64,000 bases of DNA from an uncultured Aquimarina sp. (GTDB taxonomy: Bacteria > Bacteroidota > Bacteroidia > Flavobacteriales > Flavobacteriaceae): NCBI RefSeq assembly GCF_947492965.1, contig NZ_CANLOZ010000002.1:186001-250000 (forward strand), read 5' to 3'. Each line of letters begins with the position of its first letter. Position 1 is the first letter of the stretch. Shown piece after piece: positions 35,063 through 42,526 of this stretch. The translations under genes were made by a program, and so were the position numbers. A model generated the notes under the pieces. The model saw only the letters and a list, made by a program, of their open reading frames with translations. It did not search any database and had not been told where the DNA came from.

Positions 35063-35197
35063 TTTTTTTGTTTTAATTAATATCATCAAAATTGATGTGA
35101 ACTGTACCTAAAACATATAATAGATAAAATACCCTACCAAAAAATGAAGATAAAAAGCATGTGGTATTTATTTAAAAGAGAATTAAATGAAAATTCT

Positions 35198-35782
35198 CTA
35201 AAAACGATAACCTAAGTACAAGTTTGGCCTTATAACGATTTCTGGAGCATCGTTGTTAAATAAATTTCGTCCAATACCAAATCCGATATCAATTAAAAAA
35301 CCATTCCTGGCTACAAATTTTCCACCAACACCAAATCCTAAAGCGAAGTCCGTGAAATCTTCCTCAATCTCATCAACTCTTATGAAATTACCTTGAGAAT
35401 CAAATACATCTATTAAGATTTCATCTGATCCAGAAGATAACATTCCGAAACCTTCTACATAAAACCCTCGAGCTATTCTTTCTCCAAAAAAGTACTTGAA
35501 CTTTGTTGTAAAAGCAATGTCTTTTTCAAATATATCATCACCATCAAATATATCATCATCATCTCTATCTGTTAATAGATAGAAAAAATCAAATCCAAGA
35601 GTACTATTATTATTTAAAACTCTTTCATATCCAATATCAAGAGCACCAAAAGCTACAATATTTAATGGGTTTAGACTAAGTTCATTTTTGTTAATATCTC
35701 GTTTTGGCAGATCTGATTGATCTTGTGCTACGGTACATTGAAATGAGCATAAAATAATGCTTACGATAAGAATTGATTTCAT
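35198..35782 (-). CDS. Outer-membrane beta-barrel-type protein, tandem copy 2
   Basis: About 194 residues from ATG 35782 (signal peptide MKSILIVSIILCSFQCTVAQ). A longer start at 35848 would overlap the previous gene and lacks a signal peptide. It shares KNEL/ISLNPLNIVAFGALDIGYERVL, ARGFYVEGFGMLSSG and the C-terminal RNGFLIDIGFGIGRNLFNN and GYRF with copy 1, but differs in the Asp-rich loop (TDRDDDDIFDGDDIF), a possible calcium-binding surface loop. Spacing between copies is 135 bases. A recent tandem duplication. Confidence 0.75.
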   Translation of the reverse strand: MKSILIVSIILCSFQCTVAQDQSDLPKRDINKNELSLNPLNIVAFGALDIGYERVLNNNSTLGFDFFYLLTDRDDDDIFDGDDIFEKDIAFTTKFKYFFGERIARGFYVEGFGMLSSGSDEILIDVFDSQGNFIRVDEIEEDFTDFALGFGVGGKFVARNGFLIDIGFGIGRNLFNNDAPEIVIRPNLYLGYRF

Positions 35783-35837
35783 AATAATTAAATTGTTTTC
35801 CTTTGTAAGCAAGATGTTTGAAATGTAAAAAGGTTGC

Positions 35838-36689
35838 TTATACTTCAAAAATTAAATTTTTCGAATCAACTGTTTTTTCGATAATGTTTAATTGCTTTAG
35901 TTGATTTTGGACTTGATCTAATGTTTCTATTGCTATCATAGATTGGCTCCATTCGGTAAGTTGTAACCACTCTTTTATGTCATCCAAGCGTTGATCATAT
36001 CTATAAGCTAATGTCTTATCTATACTTGGAATTTTCTTGAAATCAGTAGTTGTAGAATTAATAATTTCTAAAATGTCTTGTATTTGCTCTTGATGTGATT
36101 GTAAAATATTTTCTCGAACTGCAATTACAAAGCAAGGCCATGGAGTAGGGCAGTCCGCAATACGCCTAAATGTTCCGTTATCTACCAATGGTTTTGTTGT
36201 AAAATGCTCCCACATAAAATAATCAGCTGTATCATTAGTTAGTGCCTCAACTGCTCCATCTAAATTTCGTATAACTTCAAATTTTAAAAGAGATGTGTCC
36301 CATCCTTGATTTTGTGCATTTACATAGGCCATTAAATGAGACCCAGATCCATATCTACTTATTGCTGCAGAAGTATGTCGAAGATCTTCTATAGTTTTAT
36401 ATGTAGAATGATGTCCTACATGAATACCCCAAATCAAAGGTGATTGTATATAGGTTTGTACAATTTTGGAAGGATTACCAGCGATCATATCTTTTACGAT
36501 ACCTTCGGTAAGTATAATGGCAATATCAATAGTCTCATTGCGCAATGCTTCGCACATAGCTCCAGTGCCACCAGGAAAATCCGTCCATTCTAAATTAATA
36601 CCTTTTTGTTGATAGGTTTTTTCTTCTATTGTTAAATGCCATGGTAAATTAAAATGCTCTGGAACGCCTCCAATTTTGATCGTTTGCAT
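35838..36689 (-). CDS. Cytosolic periplasmic-binding-protein-like (type 2) protein
   Basis: 283 residues with the two-lobe substrate-binding fold of NMT1/SsuA-type proteins: TIKIGGVPEHFNLPWHLTIEEKTYQQKGINLEWTDFPGG, then IDIAIILTEGIVKDMIAG, AISRYGSGSHLMAYV and WPCFVIAVRENIL. It has no signal peptide and no ABC permease or ATPase beside it, so it is not a usual transporter part; a cytosolic sensor or enzyme (NMT1/THI5-like or menaquinone MqnA/D-like folds) is possible. A perfect 16-bp inverted repeat lies 30 bases upstream of its ATG. Confidence 0.72.
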   Translation of the reverse strand: MQTIKIGGVPEHFNLPWHLTIEEKTYQQKGINLEWTDFPGGTGAMCEALRNETIDIAIILTEGIVKDMIAGNPSKIVQTYIQSPLIWGIHVGHHSTYKTIEDLRHTSAAISRYGSGSHLMAYVNAQNQGWDTSLLKFEVIRNLDGAVEALTNDTADYFMWEHFTTKPLVDNGTFRRIADCPTPWPCFVIAVRENILQSHQEQIQDILEIINSTTTDFKKIPSIDKTLAYRYDQRLDDIKEWLQLTEWSQSMIAIETLDQVQNQLKQLNIIEKTVDSKNLIFEV

Positions 36690-36719
36690 ATAGTTATAAT
36701 GTAAATATGTTAAAAATTG

Positions 36720-36758
36720 TATTTAAACGATAAAAAAATACATTTTATCGTTTAAATA
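36720..36758. repeat. Perfect 16-bp inverted repeat in a divergent promoter region
   Basis: Arms TATTTAAACGATAAAA (36720-36735) and TTTTATCGTTTAAATA (36743-36758) match exactly around seven bases. It lies between the divergent starts at 36689 and 36846, where no terminator is needed and no T run follows, so a protein-binding operator is more likely. Confidence 0.6.
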
Positions 36759-36771
36759 GAAAAAATATGAT

Positions 36772-36779
36772 TACTTTTG
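36772..36779 (+). promoter_or_regulatory. Candidate -7 element (TACTTTTG) for the 48-residue ORF
   Basis: Exact TAnnTTTG match 66 bases before ATG 36846. The right arm of the inverted repeat covers the region where a -33 element would lie. Confidence 0.4.
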
Positions 36780-36845
36780 AAATATAAGTCTGATATATTC
36801 GACTATATTAGCAACATATAACCCAAAATAAAAACAATAATCGTT

Positions 36846-36992
36846 ATGAAAAAGAATTTTTTAAAAAACAAAGGTGCTGAAGTGAAAGTGGCAAAGCTAA
36901 AAAGTAACACTTTAGAAAATGGTATCGTTGTTTTCATTGCGCTACTTTTATTGACTAATTTTTTCATCAGTCTTAAGATATTGTTCGGATAA
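36846..36992 (+). CDS. 48-residue single-helix membrane protein overlapping the end of ppk1
   Basis: ATG 36846 to TAA 36992: a basic start (MKKNFLKNKGAEVKVAKLKS), then a hydrophobic helix (GIVVFIALLLLTNFFISLKILF). It has a -7-like TACTTTTG upstream and the perfect inverted repeat beyond that. Its last 45 bases overlap the 3' end of the convergent ppk1 gene, which lowers confidence. Unknown function. Confidence 0.45.
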   Translation: MKKNFLKNKGAEVKVAKLKSNTLENGIVVFIALLLLTNFFISLKILFG

Positions 36993-39050
36993 TATGTTAT
37001 TATCAGTATGTATCTGATTTAGATATGTTCTGATTGCTTTTTGTGATTGTATGGACGGTTCATCGTCCATTTTCTTTTTATAGCTGTTACTAGATTTAGC
37101 ATCTTGAATCCTAGATTTTTTATTGTCACTTAGTTGCATATCCAAAATAGTTTCTAATTCTTTTTTACAATCCGTATCTAATATCGGAGTTAACACTTCA
37201 ATTCGTTTATCCAAGTTTCGTGTCATCCAGTCTGCACTTCCAATAAAAATCTTAGATTCTCCTCCATTTTCGAAATAGTAAATTCTTCCATGTTCTAAGT
37301 ATCGATCTACAATACTAGTAATTCGGATATTTTCGCTCATACCTTTTAATCCAGGAATTAGACAAGTAAAACCTCTAACCAGTAATTCTATTTTTACACC
37401 AATACTACTTGCTCTATATAACTTATTTATAATCTTTTTATCTTCTAGACTGTTTAATTTTGCTTTTATAATTGCAGGCTTGCCGTTTTTAGCATTTTCA
37501 ATTTCTATATCAATCAGATCTTCGAAGGTATTTCTTACCGTAAAGGGAGCTACTAATAATTGTTTTGGCTTAGGAAGTATCATTTTACCTGACAGGACTT
37601 CAAATACTTCACTTAAATCTTTCGTGATCTTTGAGTTGGAAGTAAATAATCCATGATCACAGTATATTTTTGAAGTTTTTGCATTGAAATTTCCTGTACC
37701 AATATATGCATAAGACTGGATAATATCTTTTTCTTTTCTCTTTACTAAAAGTATTTTGGAGTGCACTTTGATTTTAGGGTAACTGTAAAAAACGGAAGCT
37801 CCTTTTTCTTCAAATGTTTTACCCCATTTTAAATTATTTTTTTCATCAAAACGTGCTTTTGCTTCAATGAATACGGTTACTTTTTTACCATTTTCAATTG
37901 CTTTTAATAAAGAATTCGTAAGTTCAGATTCTTTTGCAACTCGATAGAGTGATATTTTTATTTCAGTTACATATTGGTCTGTAGAAGCTTGATTTATAAA
38001 ATTTTGCACATAATCAAAAGACATATAAGGAAAGTGCACTAATTGATCTTTTCTTTTAATGATATCAAAATAGTTGTCACTTTTTTCAAATTCACTATGT
38101 CTTACTTCAGAAACTGCTGGGTAATGTAAAAAACTGTTATTTGTTGGATCCGGAAAGCTAAAAAAATCACTGAAGTTATGATACTTGCCACCAGGCATCA
38201 TATCGATTTTCCCTAAATTAAATAATTTTCTAACCTCATTTTTAAGTGTTTTGGGCATAGAGGAGTCAAAAAGTAATCGTGTGGGTTGTCCAAAATTCCT
38301 TTGTGAAAGGGATTCTTTAATTTTTTCAGCTAAAATACCTTCAAACTCATCATCTATATATAATTCTGCATCTCTAGAAAGTTTGATTTGATAACTATCT
38401 AAAATCTTTTGATTTTCAAAAATTTGATTTAGATTTAATTTTATAATATCGTCTATAAAGGTAATATAATGACTCTCATTTTCTGTAGGGAGACAAACAA
38501 ATCTTTCTAATTGATCCGAGGGAATATTTACAACCCCAAAAGATTCACTCTCTTCAAAAGTAACTAGATAATATAGTTTATTATTTTCTAGAAAAACTTC
38601 TTCTTGATCAGAATTAGTAACTAATTTTGAGTCAATTAGAGGAAGAACTTTAGAAATAAAATATTGAGTAGTAAATTGTTGTTGGTCAGTATTATAAAAT
38701 TGATAATTAACTAAGTGTATATCGTTTTTGGCAAGTTCTGGAATGAGGGTGCTAAAAAATATTTTTCCAAATTTTTCTTGTTGAAGTTTTACTAACTTTA
38801 GTATTTCTTTTACCTGTTTATTAGGTTTTAAAGCAAGTTTTTTTCGTAATTGTTTATCAATCTTTTTGATTTGGCGAAGTCTGGAAACTCTTACTCTGAA
38901 ATATTCATCGAGATTAGACGAAAATATCGCCAAAAACTTTAACCGCTCATATAATGGGTTTGTTGGATCCTCCGCTTCTTGTAAAACCCGTTCGTTAAAA
39001 CTTAACCAATTTATATCCCTATCATTATAGGTGTATTTATTTTCATCCAT
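36948..39050 (-). CDS. ppk1: Polyphosphate kinase 1
   Basis: 700 residues, normal PPK1. N-terminal DRDINWLSFNERVLQEA, the phosphohistidine region VHSKILLV with H430 after ARFDEKNNLKWG, YIGTGNFNAKTS, and the second His motif RYLEHGRIYYFENGGESK plus FIGSADWMTRNLDKR. It makes inorganic polyphosphate from ATP, reversibly, at the membrane face. The 60 C-terminal residues (KKKMDDEPSIQSQK and on) are a polar tail after the usual end. ppx is not adjacent. Starts 57 bases after the phosphorylase gene, so the two may be linked. Confidence 0.95.
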   Translation of the reverse strand: MDENKYTYNDRDINWLSFNERVLQEAEDPTNPLYERLKFLAIFSSNLDEYFRVRVSRLRQIKKIDKQLRKKLALKPNKQVKEILKLVKLQQEKFGKIFFSTLIPELAKNDIHLVNYQFYNTDQQQFTTQYFISKVLPLIDSKLVTNSDQEEVFLENNKLYYLVTFEESESFGVVNIPSDQLERFVCLPTENESHYITFIDDIIKLNLNQIFENQKILDSYQIKLSRDAELYIDDEFEGILAEKIKESLSQRNFGQPTRLLFDSSMPKTLKNEVRKLFNLGKIDMMPGGKYHNFSDFFSFPDPTNNSFLHYPAVSEVRHSEFEKSDNYFDIIKRKDQLVHFPYMSFDYVQNFINQASTDQYVTEIKISLYRVAKESELTNSLLKAIENGKKVTVFIEAKARFDEKNNLKWGKTFEEKGASVFYSYPKIKVHSKILLVKRKEKDIIQSYAYIGTGNFNAKTSKIYCDHGLFTSNSKITKDLSEVFEVLSGKMILPKPKQLLVAPFTVRNTFEDLIDIEIENAKNGKPAIIKAKLNSLEDKKIINKLYRASSIGVKIELLVRGFTCLIPGLKGMSENIRITSIVDRYLEHGRIYYFENGGESKIFIGSADWMTRNLDKRIEVLTPILDTDCKKELETILDMQLSDNKKSRIQDAKSSNSYKKKMDDEPSIQSQKAIRTYLNQIHTDNNILSEQYLKTDEKISQ

Positions 39051-39107
39051 ATTTAAAATTAAATTATCCTATACATTTAGTTTTTAACTAAAAGTTAAAT
39101 TTAATTT

Positions 39108-39980
39108 TTAGAAACTAATAATTTTATCTAAGGTGTATTTAATGAGGTTGTCTATTGTTTTTTCAGAGTCTTGGCTAAAACGTCCTGTAGCTCTATTTGC
39201 TAAGATAGCATTCATAGATACGGCTCGATGTCCTAAAAGTTTAGCCATTCCATAAATTCCTGCAGTTTCCATTTCTAAATTAGTAATTTTTTTATCTGCG
39301 TAGCTAAAAGAGCCTATTTTTTGGTTTAATAAGGCATCAGATGTTGCTAATCGTAAAACTCTTCCTTGTGGCCCATAAAACCCAACATTAGTAATAGTAA
39401 ATCCTTTAATAGTTTCATCACTTTGCATATGTCTACCAAGTTTTTTGTCAAAGGAAACTACATATGGTGATGATTTTTTATTACTCCAATTTAAATGTTT
39501 CATTAGTGGTTCTGATATCTGTGGGAATTGTACATCTTCACTATCATAAAAATGTAGCAAACTATCAAATCCAATGGCGATTTCAGAAACTATAAAACTA
39601 TCAATAGGAATTTCTGGTTGTATAGCACCAGAGGTACCAATTCTGATAAAATTAAGCGACGTATGCTCATCTTTTACCTTTTTTGTTTTTAAATCAATAT
39701 TCACTAGTGCATCTAACTCGTTAAATACAATATCTATGTTGTCTGTGCCAATTCCAGTAGAAATTACAGTTAACCGCTTACCCTTGTAAGTCCCTGTTTG
39801 TGTATGAAATTCTCTTTTTCGAGTTACATGTTCAATACTATCAAAATACTGAGTAACTTTAGAAACTCTATCAGGATCGCCTACTGTGATAATGGTGGAT
39901 GCAATATGTTCTGGCTTTAAGTTTAAGTGGTAGATACTGCCATCATCGTTGAGTATCAGTTCGGATTCAGCTATCGCCAT
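39108..39980 (-). CDS. Nucleoside phosphorylase (PNP/UDP family, uridine-phosphorylase-like)
   Basis: 290 residues. Phosphate loop VGDPDRV (33-39), GIGTDNIDIV, the IRIGTSGAIQ strand and the sugar-site NLEMETAGIYG with the conserved Glu-Met-Glu. The family cleaves nucleosides with phosphate; the sequence is nearest to uridine phosphorylase-like members but lacks enough marks to choose uridine or purine. Cytosolic, pyrimidine/purine salvage. It starts 1-2 bases from the end of the DUF1835 gene, so the genes are coupled. Confidence 0.88.
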   Translation of the reverse strand: MAIAESELILNDDGSIYHLNLKPEHIASTIITVGDPDRVSKVTQYFDSIEHVTRKREFHTQTGTYKGKRLTVISTGIGTDNIDIVFNELDALVNIDLKTKKVKDEHTSLNFIRIGTSGAIQPEIPIDSFIVSEIAIGFDSLLHFYDSEDVQFPQISEPLMKHLNWSNKKSSPYVVSFDKKLGRHMQSDETIKGFTITNVGFYGPQGRVLRLATSDALLNQKIGSFSYADKKITNLEMETAGIYGMAKLLGHRAVSMNAILANRATGRFSQDSEKTIDNLIKYTLDKIISF

Positions 39981-39981
39981 T

Positions 39982-40920
39982 TTATAATTTTAATAAATTG
40001 TGTGTTTCTTTGTTATAGAGGTAATCATATTTTTTGACACCTCCATAGTACCAATCTAGCATTTGAGTATTATAGAAGTTTTTCTTTTCCTCTAATGCTA
40101 ATCTTCCTCTTTCGGATAATAATAAACGATCTTTGGTTTGATCAAAGAATTGAAATAATCTTGCTAACACTCGCTTCATTTGCATGTCACCATATCCATA
40201 GAATCCCTGATATTCCAAAGCATATCCCATTAACTGTTTAATATTCTTAATTTGGTAATTATCAACCATCTCTAAAATATTATGTTCCAAAGTATTAAGT
40301 CCTGTTAACATATTAGGAAATCTTTGTAAGTGTGCTCTTAGGCATATGGATAAGTATTCGAAAGAGGATTGTTTTTTAATCTGTCCAGCTATTTTTTTTG
40401 GATTAGACTCACAGTACAATGTCCAAACATGCGAAGCAAGTTCTAAATCATTAAGATTTAGTAGTACTTTTTGTTCGTAGTGCTGTTTTAGTTGTGCAGC
40501 TGTTAGTTCACCTAATCCTAAACATTTTTTTGCATTTTCTACGCGTCCACTGCAAACTAAATAAATAGGAGTTTCTTTAACTCCTTTACGAAGCAGTAAG
40601 CTAATGGCAGCTATCATATTTATATGACAGAAAAGATCATATTCGAACCAAAGAATAATTTCATCGAATTTGTGAATAGCATCTAACTTATCAAGTTGTG
40701 TCACAAATTTACTTTGATAATCTGCATGTGAAATTCGGTAATACTTTTTTAAGAATTCTTTTCTTATGGCAATACCTTTTTCTGTTTCAAATTTAATCGA
40801 AGTGGGGCCTTCACAAAGCATTTCACGCCAAATCATAAATTCTCCATCGACAAGATTTAGCTCTTTTAGATAGTCTGTTAAACTATCTCCATTGGTTATA
40901 TGTAATGTTTTAGCCCCCAA
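39982..40920 (-). CDS. DUF1835 domain-containing protein
   Basis: 312 residues. The N-terminus KTLHITNGDSLTDYLKELNLVDGEFMIWREMLCEGPT is the DUF1835 signature, followed by an alpha-helical C-terminal part (DUF3658-like region) with WYYGGVKKYDYLYN at the end. Function unknown; found widely in Bacteroidota and Bacillota. No signal peptide or membrane segment. Lies within a leftward run with an SUI1 factor and the phosphorylase, which gives no functional clue. Confidence 0.85.
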   Translation of the reverse strand: MGAKTLHITNGDSLTDYLKELNLVDGEFMIWREMLCEGPTSIKFETEKGIAIRKEFLKKYYRISHADYQSKFVTQLDKLDAIHKFDEIILWFEYDLFCHINMIAAISLLLRKGVKETPIYLVCSGRVENAKKCLGLGELTAAQLKQHYEQKVLLNLNDLELASHVWTLYCESNPKKIAGQIKKQSSFEYLSICLRAHLQRFPNMLTGLNTLEHNILEMVDNYQIKNIKQLMGYALEYQGFYGYGDMQMKRVLARLFQFFDQTKDRLLLSERGRLALEEKKNFYNTQMLDWYYGGVKKYDYLYNKETHNLLKL

Positions 40921-40951
40921 AAATGTATTCTTTTAATGGTTAATTAGAAAA

Positions 40952-41281
40952 TCATCCTCCAACTCTTTTTACTTTAAAACCTTTAGAGGTTAGAATATCC
41001 ATAATTTTATCTCTGTAGTCTCCTTGGACGATAATTCGGTCATCTTTAAAGCTTCCACCAACACTTAATGTTGTTTTAATTTCCTTAGCAAGCTTTTTAA
41101 AATCTTCATCCGCACCCGTATACCCTTCTAAAATAGTTATTGGCTTTCCTTTTCTCTTTTCATATTTACAGATAATAGGATCATCTTGCATCCAAATACC
41201 TTCATTTGTTTCCTCTGTTTTCTCTTCTTCTGTAAATTGATGATCCGGAAATAAATTTTTTAATTGATCTTTTAAATCCAT
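40952..41281 (-). CDS. SUI1/eIF1-like translation initiation factor (YciH family)
   Basis: 109 residues. The N-terminal 55 residues are acidic and flexible; the SUI1 domain follows (RKGKPITILEGYTGADEDFKKLAKEIKTTLSVGGSFKDDRIIVQGDYRDKIMDIL). Bacterial YciH is related to eIF1 and affects initiation fidelity or translation under stress. Seven bases separate it from the dioxygenase gene, so co-transcription is likely. Confidence 0.92.
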   Translation of the reverse strand: MDLKDQLKNLFPDHQFTEEEKTEETNEGIWMQDDPIICKYEKRKGKPITILEGYTGADEDFKKLAKEIKTTLSVGGSFKDDRIIVQGDYRDKIMDILTSKGFKVKRVGG

Positions 41282-41288
41282 AATTATA

Positions 41289-42239
41289 TTATTTCTTTAT
41301 CAATCCTATTTCTACTAATCTTTGATGAAGAAACTCACCTGCGGTAATATCATCATATTGTTTTGGATTATTATCAGTGATACATTCTTCCAAACAATTG
41401 AGCTTCATATCACTTCTTGGGTGCATAAAAAATGGGATGGAATATCTTGGTTTACTCCATTGTTCTTTTGGTGGATTGATTACTCGGTGAATAGTAGAAC
41501 GCAATTTATTATTAGTATGACGTTCTAACATATCTCCAACATTAATTACCAGTTCATCCTCTTCTGGTATTGCGTCGATCCATTCTCCATCTTTACGTTG
41601 CACTTGTAACCCTCCAGTAGAAGCACCCATTAATAGGGTTATGAGATTTATATCTCCATGTGCACCTGCTCTTACTGCACCTTTTGGTTCTTCGGTAATC
41701 GGTGGATAATGGATAGGTCTCAAAATACTATTTCCATTACTAGCCCAATGATCAAAATAATTCTCATCTAATCCTATATAAATAGCCAAAGCTCTTAAAA
41801 CATAAATACCTGTTTTCTCAAGCATTCTGTAGGCTTCCATACCCGTAGGATTAAAGTCTTGTAATTCTTCGACAATTACATTTGGAGGATATTCCTCTTT
41901 TAGGTTAGCATCTTCCGAAGGTTCTTGACCAAAATGCCAAAATTCTTTTAAATCACCTTCTTTTTTTCCTTTGGCATGTTCTTTTCCAAAGGAGATATAG
42001 CCTCTTTGACCTCCTAATCCTTCAATTTCATATTTCTGTTTGTCTTCTAAAGGCAAAGCAAAAAAAGCTTTTACTTCTTTATATAGTTCATCGACTAAAT
42101 CATCACTTAAAAAATGATTCTTTAATGCTACAAAACCTATTTCTTCATAGGCTTTACCAATTTCATCAACAAACTTTTGTTTACGTGATGGATCTTCTGA
42201 TAAAAAGTCGGCAAGATCTACACTCGGTATATTATTCAT
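41289..42239 (-). CDS. Isopenicillin N synthase-like 2-oxoglutarate/Fe(II) dioxygenase
   Basis: 316 residues, IPNS-family double-stranded beta helix. Fe ligands H194 and D196 (AHGDINLITLL) and H251 (TIHRV), with the 2-oxoglutarate-type R265-x-S267 (RYSIPFF). The N-terminal domain has VDLADFL and FVALKNHFLSDDLVDELYK. Flavobacterial members of this type are conserved housekeeping genes of unknown substrate; this is not a penicillin enzyme in the strict sense because no tripeptide-synthetase genes are nearby. It leads the leftward run that ends with ppk1. Confidence 0.9.
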   Translation of the reverse strand: MNNIPSVDLADFLSEDPSRKQKFVDEIGKAYEEIGFVALKNHFLSDDLVDELYKEVKAFFALPLEDKQKYEIEGLGGQRGYISFGKEHAKGKKEGDLKEFWHFGQEPSEDANLKEEYPPNVIVEELQDFNPTGMEAYRMLEKTGIYVLRALAIYIGLDENYFDHWASNGNSILRPIHYPPITEEPKGAVRAGAHGDINLITLLMGASTGGLQVQRKDGEWIDAIPEEDELVINVGDMLERHTNNKLRSTIHRVINPPKEQWSKPRYSIPFFMHPRSDMKLNCLEECITDNNPKQYDDITAGEFLHQRLVEIGLIKK

Positions 42240-42526
42240 GGTTGTATTATTTACTATAACTAAAATAGATGTATTTACTTAAATATACATCATGCTGTTC
42301 ATCTTTTTTTTAACATTTCAGAAGAATGTCAAATTAATTATATTTTAATAAAATCGAATGAAAACGTAGTAAATTTAATTAAATCATAGTATTAATTAGG
42401 TTAAATTAACAAGTACTTAATAGTATTCTCGGGTCGAGGCTATTTCTGAAATAAAAATAACTACATTTACTAGGCTATCTTTCTATTTCTGAAAGTTGAA
42501 ATTGTTTCACGAATTGATTTAATAAT
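42240..42526. other. Divergent intergenic gap, nothing recognised
   Basis: 287 bases of AT-rich sequence between the divergent dioxygenase and E1 genes. No consensus promoter pair, hairpin, RNA or ORF was found. Confidence 0.5.

Noticed and set aside
35783..35848. Longer start for the second barrel protein
   Set aside because: It would overlap the previous gene by 11 bases and hide the signal peptide that begins at 35782.
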